The notes under the pieces were generated by a model. It saw only the letters and a list, made by a program, of their open reading frames with translations, made no database searches and was not told the DNA's origin. Shown here in pieces: positions 1-6,000 of a stretch of 6,415 nucleotides of DNA; the first letter of the stretch is position 1, and every line of letters begins with the position of its first letter. A program made the translations under genes and the position numbers. Location: NCBI GenBank assembly GCA_900751035.1, contig CAADSF010000253.1:1-6415 (forward strand). The letters run 5' to 3'. The DNA comes from an uncultured Oscillospiraceae bacterium (lineage in GTDB: Bacteria > Bacillota > Clostridia > Oscillospirales > Oscillospiraceae).

Positions 1-85
1 CCGGAGTCAGCATGTGCTGGAAAAGGTAGGCTTTCGCTTTGTCGGAGAAGATGAAACATTCAAATACTACCGTATTGAGCAGTAA
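1..85 (+). CDS. GNAT-family N-acetyltransferase, C-terminal end only
   Basis: This is the 3' end of a gene that enters from the left edge. Complete codons begin at base 2 and give 27 residues before TAA at 83-85. The visible peptide includes SQHVLEKVGFRFVGEDETF and then KYYRIEQ. In GNAT acetyltransferases the last part of the acetyl-CoA-binding fold has the pattern N/S-x-x-S-x-x-V-L-E-K-x-G-F-x-x-V-G, followed by a beta strand ending in a tyrosine-rich segment, and this fits well. Such enzymes move an acetyl group from acetyl-CoA to an amine, often a protein N-terminus (RimJ/RimL type) or a small molecule. The substrate cannot be told from so short a piece. The family call is fairly safe; anything narrower is not. 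Confidence 0.72.
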   Translation, partial: RSQHVLEKVGFRFVGEDETFKYYRIEQ

Positions 86-112
86 ACTCCAATTTGCCGA
101 ACTGATAAAGGG

Positions 113-145
113 CGCACGTCTATACACCTTTCGGTGTACCGTGCG
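113..145. other. Bulged hairpin downstream of the acetyltransferase gene
   Basis: An outer stem CGCACG (113-118) pairs with CGTGCG (140-145). An inner stem TACACC (123-128) pairs with GGTGTA (133-138) around a TTTC loop. A four-base/one-base internal loop separates the two stems. It begins 27 bases after the acetyltransferase stop and ends five bases before the left repeat of the DUF559 unit. No T-run follows, so it is not a convincing intrinsic terminator. It may be an RNA structure in the 3' end of the acetyltransferase message or a further part of the neighbouring repeat cluster. Confidence 0.45.
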
Positions 146-150
146 AGCAT

Positions 151-204
151 CCCTTGCCTCTCCCTTTGGGAGAGGTGGCCGAGCGCAGCGAGGACGGAGA
201 GGGT
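151..204 (+). repeat. Left inverted repeat, two tandem hairpins
   Basis: The first hairpin is CCTCTCCC (157-164), loop TTT, GGGAGAGG (168-175), a perfect 8-bp stem. The second is CCGAGC (179-184), loop GCA (185-187), GCGAGG (188-193). Its stem contains tandem G-A mismatches (181/191 and 182/190), which are often stable in RNA. The copy ends with GGAGAGGG at 196-203, which also serves as the ribosome binding site of the nuclease gene. Bases 157-163 can pair alternatively with 196-202. Confidence 0.85.
196..203 (+). promoter_or_regulatory. Ribosome binding site of the DUF559 gene, supplied by the repeat
   Basis: GGAGAGGG lies six bases before the ATG at 210, a good Shine-Dalgarno match at good spacing, which fixes that ATG as the start. 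These bases are the inner end of the left repeat. The complementary CCTCTCC at 157-163 could mask the site, but in the competing fold it pairs with 169-175 and leaves the site free. No clear promoter was found upstream. Confidence 0.75.
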
Positions 205-209
205 AAACA

Positions 210-590
210 ATGACCATACCAAAAGACAACGCCCAATTAGAAAATGCCCGACGGCTTCGCAGGGAGATGACACCCCACGAACGTAAGCTCTGGTATCTTT
301 TTCTCCGCAAATATCCAGTAAAAATTTACAAACAGCGGATTATCGGCAGATTCATCGTGGACTTTTACTGCGCTTCGGCCAGACTGGTCATTGAATTGGA
401 TGGCTCTCAGCATTATGAACCTCAGGGGCTTGCTTATGATGCGGAACGTTCTCAATTCCTGATGTCTCTTGGATTGGAGATTTTGCGATTCTCCAACCGG
501 GATATTGACAGGAATTTCCGTAATGTGTGTGAACAAATCGATCTTATCATTCGAAAAAGGCTGCAAAACCCTCTCAGTCACCTGCGGTGA
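210..590 (+). CDS. DUF559 (Vsr-like) PD-(D/E)XK endonuclease-fold protein
   Basis: The product is 126 residues, a normal length for a stand-alone DUF559 protein. An N-terminal helical segment with the family's usual ending, TPHERKLW (21-28), is followed by the core: YKQRIIGRFIVDFYC (40-54) and LVIELDGSQHY (59-69). D51 with E62-x-D64 is the expected metal-binding set of the PD-(D/E)XK/Vsr-like fold, and EILRFSNRDI (90-99) is the last conserved strand with its arginine and asparagine. All key residues look present, so the enzyme should be active. Vsr itself nicks DNA at T:G mismatches; the role of small DUF559 proteins is not established. The residues after about 119 (NPLSHLR) are encoded by the right inverted repeat and probably lie outside the fold. 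Base composition is more AT-rich than the genes to the right. DNA processing of the flanking hairpins is an inference. Confidence 0.9.
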   Translation: MTIPKDNAQLENARRLRREMTPHERKLWYLFLRKYPVKIYKQRIIGRFIVDFYCASARLVIELDGSQHYEPQGLAYDAERSQFLMSLGLEILRFSNRDIDRNFRNVCEQIDLIIRKRLQNPLSHLR

Positions 591-617
591 CAGCTCTCCC
601 AAAGGGAGAGCCAAGGG
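568..617 (-). repeat. Right inverted repeat, two tandem hairpins, overlaps the gene's stop
   Basis: Read on the minus strand it begins with CCCTTGGCTCTCCC and matches the left copy. The outer hairpin is GCTCTCCC (593-600), loop AAA, GGGAGAGC (604-611). The second is GTCACC (577-582), loop TGC, GGTGAC (586-591), a perfect 6-bp stem. Relative to the left copy, the closing pair of the outer stem is swapped from C-G to G-C, and the inner stem has a different sequence, while the loop (GCA in repeat orientation) is kept. Bases 568-590 are also coding, giving the last residues and the TGA of the DUF559 gene. Confidence 0.85.
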
Positions 618-651
618 GCTGCACCCCGTTACATAGTATGTTTGCATGAGA

Positions 652-683
652 AATGGAGCGCATCTGTATCGATACGCTCCATT
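652..683. terminator. Possible weak terminator hairpin between convergent genes
   Basis: AATGGAGCG (652-660) and CGCTCCATT (675-683) form a 9-bp stem around a 14-base loop that contains the self-complementary GTATCGATAC. It lies between the DUF559 gene and the leftward small gene, so it could end transcription of either. The bases after it are only modestly T-rich (GACTGTTTTA on the plus strand, TCTC on the minus strand), so termination is uncertain. The remainder of 618-725 shows nothing else. Confidence 0.45.
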
Positions 684-725
684 GACTGTTTTATGAACAC
701 CCATCTAATGGCCGGGGCTTGCTTT

Positions 726-992
726 TTATATGTGCGCTGAGATCCAGTCGTACATTTCGTGGTAGGCCGCTTCGTTCAGCGGGAAGGTCTTTTCGTCCTC
801 CATCTGGCTTTTTTCGTAGCAGTATTCGCCGTGCCAGCATTCGCATTTCATGCTGCTCTCGTCGAAGTTGACCTCCTTCTGCGTCAGCATGACGATGTTC
901 GGCGTGACGCGGAAGCGGAGCCTGCCATAGCTTCCGGTAAAGATGTTGTTGTTTTCAAAGCTGTGCAGCACCGGCAGAAATAACGGTTCCAT
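726..992 (-). CDS. Hypothetical protein, 88 residues
   Basis: I do not recognise this family with confidence. The product is a soluble, acidic, single-domain protein without signal peptide or membrane segment. It contains FTGSYGRLRFRVTP (18-31), a cluster CECWHGEYCYEKS (50-62) with three cysteines and a histidine, and an aromatic C-terminal helix (EAAYHEMYDWI). The start at 992 is preferred over an in-frame ATG at 1031: AGGGGAGGG lies nine bases upstream of 992, and the -10 box at 1020-1025 puts the longer start outside the transcript. The gene is divergent from the transporter, with a facing promoter only six bases away, so the two may share regulation. The cysteine/histidine cluster could bind a metal, but nothing proves it. 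The dense codon-like pattern and good signals make it a real gene. Confidence 0.78.
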   Translation of the reverse strand: MEPLFLPVLHSFENNNIFTGSYGRLRFRVTPNIVMLTQKEVNFDESSMKCECWHGEYCYEKSQMEDEKTFPLNEAAYHEMYDWISAHI

Positions 993-1001
993 ATGCGTCC
1001 G

Positions 1002-1010
1002 CCCTCCCCT
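1002..1010 (-). promoter_or_regulatory. Ribosome binding site of the small hypothetical gene
   Basis: On the minus strand AGGGGAGGG stands nine bases before the ATG at 992-990. This site decides the start, because no comparable site precedes the in-frame ATG at 1031. Confidence 0.72.
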
Positions 1011-1019
1011 TTTTTGTGT

Positions 1020-1048
1020 ATCATACCACAATTTCCGCCGCGCGGCAA
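1020..1048 (-). promoter_or_regulatory. Promoter for the small hypothetical gene
   Basis: On the minus strand TTGCCG (1048-1043), a 17-base spacer and TATGAT (1025-1020) form a good housekeeping-type promoter, and TG one base before the -10 makes it an extended -10. The transcript should begin near 1012-1014, giving a leader of roughly 20 bases. Confidence 0.72.
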
Positions 1049-1072
1049 GATTGTTTGACTTTGCCCGCGCGG
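1038..1072. repeat. Twin CCGCGCGG palindromes in the divergent promoter region
   Basis: The 8-bp palindrome CCGCGCGG occurs at 1038-1045 and again at 1065-1072, 27 bp from centre to centre. The first is part of a 10-bp palindrome (1037-1046) overlapping the -35 box of the leftward promoter. The second sits in the spacer of the rightward promoter. The pair is nearly symmetrical about the gap between the two -35 boxes. It could be an operator for a regulator of both genes, but in GC-rich DNA such a short palindrome may be chance. Confidence 0.4.
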
Positions 1073-1083
1073 TATGCTATGAT
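1055..1083 (+). promoter_or_regulatory. Promoter for the EamA transporter
   Basis: TTGACT (1055-1060), a 17-base spacer and TATGAT (1078-1083) match the sigma-A consensus closely. TG at 1075-1076 makes it an extended -10. The start of transcription should be near 1089-1091, leaving about 30 bases of leader before the ATG at 1121. Confidence 0.8.
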
Positions 1084-1105
1084 TGCTGGGATTCTTTTTT
1101 ACGAT

Positions 1106-1112
1106 AAAGGAG
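1106..1112 (+). promoter_or_regulatory. Ribosome binding site of the transporter gene
   Basis: AAAGGAG lies eight bases before the ATG at 1121. This selects that codon over an in-frame ATG at 1016, which is upstream of the promoter and has no such site. Confidence 0.85.
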
Positions 1113-1120
1113 CAAAGACA

Positions 1121-2017
1121 ATGCGTAAGCAGACAACGGGCAGTATTCTTCTTCTCCTGTGCGCCATGATCTGGGGCGCGGCATTCGTCGCCCAGAGCGA
1201 GAGTATGCAGTTTATCGGGCCGTTTACGATGGGCGCGGCGCGTTTTTTCCTGGCGGGGCTCGTGCTGCTGCCGGTCATTGCCGTGCTCGACCGGAAGGGC
1301 TGGTCGCAGAACCGGCCGGTCACGCGGACAGAGAAGAGCAGGCAGCTGCTGGCCGGTGCGGTGTGCGGCGTGCTGCTGTTTGCGGCGACAACGCTGCAGC
1401 AGTTCGGGCTTCTCGACACGACGGTCGGAAAATCCGGCTTTGTGACGGCGCTTTATATCGTGTTTGTCCCGATTCTGGGCGCAATCATGGGAAAGCGGGC
1501 CGGGCTGAAGGTCTGGCTGTGTGCGCTGGCCGCTGTGTGCGGGATGTATCTGCTGTGCGTCGGCTCCGGCTTTTCGGTTTCGGGCGGCGATCTGCTGACG
1601 CTCGGCTGCGCGGTGCTGTTTGCAGTCCATATCTGCTATGTCGGCGCGGTCGTGCCGAATATGGACGGCGTGCGGCTGAGCTGCGTGCAGTTTCTGGTCT
1701 GTTCCGCGCTGTCCGCGGTCGGTATGCTCCTGTTTGAAGCGCCGGACTGGGGCTCCATTCTGCAGTGCTGGTGGCCCATTGTATACGCGGGCGTTTTCTC
1801 CGGCGGCGTGGCGTACACGTTCCAGATCATCGGCGAACGCGACGTGCAGCCTGCGCTGGCGTCTCTGCTCATGAGCCTGGAATCCGTCTTCGCCGCCCTG
1901 TTCGGCTGGCTGCTGCTCGACCAGACACTCTCTGCGCGGGAGCTGTTCGGCTGCGCAGTCATGTTCGCGGCAATCATTCTGTCGCAGCTGCCGGAGCGGC
2001 AGAAAAAGGCTGTATAA
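1121..2017 (+). CDS. EamA/DMT-superfamily transporter (10 TM)
   Basis: The 298-residue product is an inner-membrane protein of about ten helices made of two EamA halves (about 7-135 and 152-290), the standard size for the family. Visible signatures are WGAAFVAQ (18-25) at the end of helix 1, TVGKSGFVTALYIVFVPI (101-118), GGVAYTFQ (228-235) and SLESVFAALFGWLLLDQ (252-268). These are characteristic of the RhaT/YdcZ-like drug/metabolite exporters of Clostridia. Family members mostly export amino acids, nucleosides or other metabolites, and the substrate here cannot be read from sequence. A loop of about 20 charged residues (57-76) separates helices 2 and 3. The gene stands alone, with its own promoter and a strong terminator candidate. 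The start is set by AAAGGAG eight bases upstream and by the promoter at 1055-1083. Confidence 0.95.
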   Translation: MRKQTTGSILLLLCAMIWGAAFVAQSESMQFIGPFTMGAARFFLAGLVLLPVIAVLDRKGWSQNRPVTRTEKSRQLLAGAVCGVLLFAATTLQQFGLLDTTVGKSGFVTALYIVFVPILGAIMGKRAGLKVWLCALAAVCGMYLLCVGSGFSVSGGDLLTLGCAVLFAVHICYVGAVVPNMDGVRLSCVQFLVCSALSAVGMLLFEAPDWGSILQCWWPIVYAGVFSGGVAYTFQIIGERDVQPALASLLMSLESVFAALFGWLLLDQTLSARELFGCAVMFAAIILSQLPERQKKAV

Positions 2018-2023
2018 CAAACT

Positions 2024-2057
2024 ATCCCCCTGCCGGTTCATGAACCGGCAGGGGGAT
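2024..2057. terminator. Perfect 34-bp palindrome, likely bidirectional terminator
   Basis: From ATCCCCCTGCCGGTT to its exact complement, the sequence is a perfect inverted repeat that can fold into a 15-bp stem with a CATG loop. It begins seven bases after the transporter stop and lies between convergent genes, the classical place for a shared terminator. The T-tract is poor on both sides (ATTTGGCCTTT rightward, ATAGTTTGTT leftward), so efficiency is uncertain. Confidence 0.75.
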
Positions 2058-2077
2058 TTGGCCTTTGCACAGGCAGT

Positions 2078-2101
2078 TATCGGGCCGATAGCAGTCGGCC
2101 C
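2078..2101. repeat. Overlapping short inverted repeats 3' of the lipoprotein gene
   Basis: GGGCCGA (2082-2088) can pair with TCGGCCC (2095-2101), and TATCGG (2078-2083) with CCGATA (2085-2090). The two folds exclude each other. The pair lies 34 bases past the stop of the leftward lipoprotein gene and could slow or end its transcription. No U-run follows in either direction. The rest of 2058-2134 shows nothing else. Confidence 0.4.
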
Positions 2102-2134
2102 CTTGTACTATGAAACTGTACGCACCGAAGCCTT

Positions 2135-3088
2135 TCAGGGTTTGACATCTGACATATCGTAGAGGGTGGTTTTTCCGTCGCGGGCGCGTTGGGCTGCGGT
2201 GAGGGCGTAGAAGGCCTGTGTGGCGGCGAGCAGGTTGCTGCCGCCGTCCGGCGTATGCGAGAAGCTGCCGTCGTCCTGTGCGAAGCGCAGGAGCACATCC
2301 TCCAGCGTCCGGCCGTTTTTCACGAAACGCGCGTCGTCCGGCGAGAGGCCCAGTTCTGTCAGCGCTGTGAGCACCTGACTGACCGACTCGCTGCTCTCCG
2401 TGCCCCAGGAGGAAAACGCGCCGTCTTCCTCCTGCAGCTGCGACAGGCAGGAAAGCCCGGCTTCAACCGCCTCGGACACGTCCGCGCGGCTGCGGTAGCG
2501 GGCGAGCGCCTGCAGGGCCATGGCGGTCAGGTCTGGGTCTGACGCGCCTCCGCCGAGGCTCCAGCCGCCGTCGGCGTTCTGCTGGGCAAGGATTGCGCCG
2601 ACGTAGCCGTCGCGCGTCGCCTGCGTGGGGACTGCGGGGTCCTGCGGGAGCTCATAGCCGCCGCAATCCAGCGCCAGCAGCGCGAACGCCGCGCCGTTGA
2701 CGCCCTGCGCCGTCGCTTTTTCGAGATCTGCCAGCGGCAGGAGCAGGTCATAGCCGCCGACATTTTGCGGGTCGCGCCCGATTGCCGTCAGGGCGAGAAT
2801 CAGGCGGGAATACTCGGTGTACCGGTTCTCGTCGAGCACTCCGCCCGCCGCCTGTACGGCGGCCTCGACCGCCGTATAGTAGCGCTCAAAATAGCGGTCC
2901 GACAGGTCTTCCCCGGCACGCGCCAGACCGAACACGATCCAGTCGCCGTCCAGCGCACCGAAGCCCGGCTCCGGAACCGCTGTTTTCAGGTACTTTGCTG
3001 TCCGCTCCAGCGGCGTCTGCGTGCCGCCGCAGGCGGACAGGAGCAGGCACAGCGCCAGAAGCAGCGCAGCTACACGTACTTTTTTCAT
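2135..3088 (-). CDS. Lipoprotein with prenyltransferase-like alpha/alpha-toroid repeats
   Basis: The product is 317 residues. It starts with a lipoprotein signal: MKKVR, a hydrophobic stretch (7-17) and the lipobox LSAC with C20 as lipidated residue. The mature part is an all-helical toroid with repeated glycine-rich turns: QQNADGGWSL (169-178), LQEEDGAFSSWG (218-229) and FAQDDGSFSHTPDGG (269-283), each followed by a helix such as DLTAMALQALA. This is the prenyltransferase/squalene-oxidase repeat pattern, shared with the N-terminal domain of transcobalamin and intrinsic factor; the segment LILALTAIGRDPQNVGGYDLL (96-116) is especially like those. I see no DxDD or metal-ligand set typical of cyclases or prenyltransferases, so a binding rather than enzymatic role is more likely. 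It follows the giant surface protein gene by four bases and is probably co-translated, anchored on the outer face of the membrane. The ligand is unknown. Confidence 0.88.
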   Translation of the reverse strand: MKKVRVAALLLALCLLLSACGGTQTPLERTAKYLKTAVPEPGFGALDGDWIVFGLARAGEDLSDRYFERYYTAVEAAVQAAGGVLDENRYTEYSRLILALTAIGRDPQNVGGYDLLLPLADLEKATAQGVNGAAFALLALDCGGYELPQDPAVPTQATRDGYVGAILAQQNADGGWSLGGGASDPDLTAMALQALARYRSRADVSEAVEAGLSCLSQLQEEDGAFSSWGTESSESVSQVLTALTELGLSPDDARFVKNGRTLEDVLLRFAQDDGSFSHTPDGGSNLLAATQAFYALTAAQRARDGKTTLYDMSDVKP

Positions 3089-3092
3089 GCGG

Positions 3093-6000
3093 TTACCCCT
3101 TTACCGTCATGGCCCGGCAGACCGGCTGGTTGTCCTGATCCAGCAGGAACAGGCGGATACGTGCGCCGTTTTTGACTGCCGCAAGCGTCTGCGCCTGCGT
3201 CAGCAGCTTCACCTGCATCATGTGTCCATTCTGGTCATAATAGGCCACGGCCAGCTTCTGGCCGTCTTCAAATTCGCCGCTGATCGCGAGCGAACCGGTT
3301 TTGATATCATAGTCCCATGTCAGCGTGCCGATGCGGCCTTTTTCCACTGTTCCGGGCGCGACCGTCAGCTTGACGGATGCGACCGGCGTCTGCGTTTTGA
3401 CGTTTGTGAGTCGGCCATCCTCCTCGCTGTCCTGATCGTGGTAGCGGACATAGGGGAAGCGGATGTCGATTGCCGCGTCCTCCTCTGTAAGCGGGTCCTC
3501 CGACCACTCGACGTACTCTGTCACGTCCCGCCGCAGGCCGTTCGCATAGACGAGCTCGACCTGCATACCGGTGGGGTCGAAGACCTCGCCGGCCTGATAC
3601 GCCGTTTTATCCGGCTGGCGGGTAATTTTCAGCGTGGCCGACGGCCCGAAGGCCATAAGCTTCGCGCTGTCGTTTTTAAAATACATCACGCCGTAGGAAT
3701 CTACAATCGGCGAGCAGATCGCATACTGTGCATCCTTTCCGCTGGGCGTGAAGAGGACATAGGGCGTGTCCACGCCGGATTCCTCCGTTACATAGTCCGC
3801 ACGCGTCTGCCCCGCCTTGTCCCGCAGGACGCGGAGCTTGCCGGGCGTGTAGTTGTCGACGAAATAGACGTAGACATAGCCGGTCGTTTTCTCATAGGCC
3901 GTGGTGAGGATGCCGGAGGTCTGCGGATAGCCCTGCGTCTGGACGCGGTAGGCGATTGTGTGCGACGCGAGATCCACAACGGTGAGGCTGTGGCCGCCGT
4001 ACTCGCTGAACGGTGCAAGGCCCCTGACGCCGATGTAGGCGCGGCCATTGTACACCGTCGGCGTCGAGGTGCTCATGGCCTGCGCGGTGTCTGAGCCGTT
4101 TTCCAGCTTCAGCGTCCATTTGCTGCCTGTCCGCAGCCGCCAGCCGCCGGACGTTTTCTCGGTCTTTACGCCGCAGAACCAGCCGCCTTTGGTGGTAAAA
4201 TAGAACGCGTCGGTCGCTTTGTCATAGCAGATTGAGCTGCGCACGTCGCCGTAGAGGCCGTCCCATTTGTCGAGCAGCCGGCCGGTTCTTGCGTCGAGCA
4301 TCAGAAGGCTTCCGGTCATGGATTTGCTGCCATCCGCGCCGTCGTCCGTGCCGACCAGCACATAGTCCTCGCAGGCATACGCGCCTGCCCAGTAATAGCC
4401 GCCCGGATTTGTCCAGTACCAGCAGGCGGTTTTTTCTTCATTTGTGCGCGACGGGTCCTCGTCCGTGATGGACAGGCAGACAAAGTTTGCGGAGGATAGC
4501 TCGCTGCGCCAGAAGCCGGTGTAGAGATAGTCGCCGCAGATGGTGATCGGGTTGTTCGGCTGACCCTCAAGCGGGTCATGGTAGATCCAGAGCGATTGCA
4601 GCGTTTGGGCGTTGAACGCCTGAATCGTGCCGTCTGAGAGCCCGACGAAGACCATGCCGTTGGCATAGGACGGGGGCGTGATGGAAAAGCTCGACGCGTG
4701 ATCCATCTGGGCCTTTGTCAGAATTTCACCGGAAACCGGGTCGATGCGGTAGAGCATATCCCCCGCACAGACGATCAGAACGCCGTCCACCAGCAGCGGG
4801 CAGCCGGTCGAGCGGCTGTCCATGCCGCTGCCGATGGCGTTCGACCAGTAGAGCGTGGACGCATTGGCGTCCACCGGCGTCTGGATGGACACGACGGTAT
4901 TGTTGCTGCCAGCTGCGCCGCCGGGCGTGCCGTTGGCGTCATAGCTCGTTCCGCGGAAATCGGCCCATTCGGCAGGAAGCTGCCGCAGCGTTTCGTTTTT
5001 CTGCGCGGCGCTGAGGGTCATTGCGGCGCGGGCCGCGCCGTTCGTGACGGCAACGGAGTCCTCGTCGATTTTCAGAACGAACGCGCCGGATGCGCTGTGC
5101 GCCGGTTCAATGGTCCCGCTCCGGCCCGCGTAGCCGGGGCAGGTCAGCAGATATTGATAGGTATAGCCGTCAAACAGCTCATACGCGCCGTCCGCATCCG
5201 GCCAGACGCGGGTTTTGGAGAGCGTATCGCAGACGAACAGCAGCGCGTTCGATGGCGTCAGCTGCGGTGTGAACAGAACCGGCTGCGCCTTTTGCACCTG
5301 GATTCGGTACACCGAATCCGCTGCTTCTCCGGCAAACTCGTTTTTAAGTGTCAGCGTGATGGTTTCCGGCTCCGCCGTGCCGTTCAGCTGCACATCGGCA
5401 GCCGTGCCGGGCGTCAGCTCTTTTCCATCCATCCAGACGTGATAGCCGGTATTTCCGTTGTCGCGGCAGCAGGCGGCGTCCGCAGGATAGATATCTGCGC
5501 AGACGGAAAGCGTCTGCGACGCCGCGGGAACGGTCACGGTATAGTCCCGCACCGAAGCGGAATAGCCGGTGCCTCCGCTGTACGTGAGCGTCTGCGCCTG
5601 CCCGGCGCAGGTGATGGAAAGATCGCGCAGCGAGAGGGTGCGGCGGAGCGTGACGATATAGTCCTGATAATAGGTGACGTCCCCGGAGGTGCGTTGGCAG
5701 CGGATTGTGAGCGTATTGCCGCGTCCGTTCTGATTCAGAAGCAGGTTCCGCAGGAATACGGGCGTTCCGAGCTGGGTGGAGGTGATCTGCGTCTCAAGCG
5801 GCTGGTCGTCCTGCGCGGTGGCGGTGATGGTGCGGTACTGCGCGAGGAAGGTCGTGCCTGCCGTCTTGATATCGCCGTCGATGCAGAGGTAAACTGCAGC
5901 AGGCGTATCGGTCACAGCCGCCGTATAGGCGTGCTCTGCCGGGGTGAAGGTCTGGTCGAGCGCGATGCTGCCCTTGCTGGCTGTCAGGCTGTCCTTACTC

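Larger units (their letters stand above)
151..617 (+). mobile_element. Candidate DUF559 nuclease element bounded by inverted two-hairpin repeats
   Basis: A 467-bp unit holds one gene (210-590) between inverted repeat copies at 151-204 and 568-617. The outermost 27 bases of the left copy match the reverse complement of the right copy at 25 positions, and the innermost GAGAGGGT is identical in both. The gene fills the inside almost exactly: the left copy ends six bases before its ATG, and the right copy contains its stop. This layout suggests that gene and repeats travel or evolve as one unit, as RAYT transposases do with REP sequences. I see no target-site duplication at the edges and no second copy in the window, so mobility is inferred. 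A nuclease gene placed by chance inside two members of a common dispersed repeat is the alternative. Confidence 0.5.

Noticed and set aside
94..126. Promoter for the DUF559 gene (TTGCCG with TATACA or TCTATA downstream)
   Set aside because: The spacers would be 21 or 19 bases and the -10 matches are weak. Read-through from the acetyltransferase gene is equally possible.
151..617. CRISPR array or tandem repeat array
   Set aside because: There are only two copies, in inverted orientation and 363 bp apart, with a gene between them.
140..630. Target-site duplication at the ends of the DUF559 unit
   Set aside because: The bases just outside (GAGCAT on the left, GCTGCA on the right) do not form a convincing direct repeat.
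237..704. Open frame of 155 codons on the minus strand across the DUF559 gene
   Set aside because: The sense strand encodes an intact nuclease fold with all motifs. The antisense product matches nothing and runs through both hairpins.
884..2041. Long open frame on the minus strand across the transporter gene
   Set aside because: It is antisense to a clear EamA transporter. Its translation is rich in Arg, Gln, His and Pro without any family pattern, a by-product of GC-rich codon use.
3021..4094. Open frame of 357 codons on the plus strand
   Set aside because: It lies opposite the propeller/Ig-like gene and the start of the lipoprotein gene. It has no ribosome binding site or recognisable domain and is composed of low-complexity Arg/Val/Asp-rich sequence.
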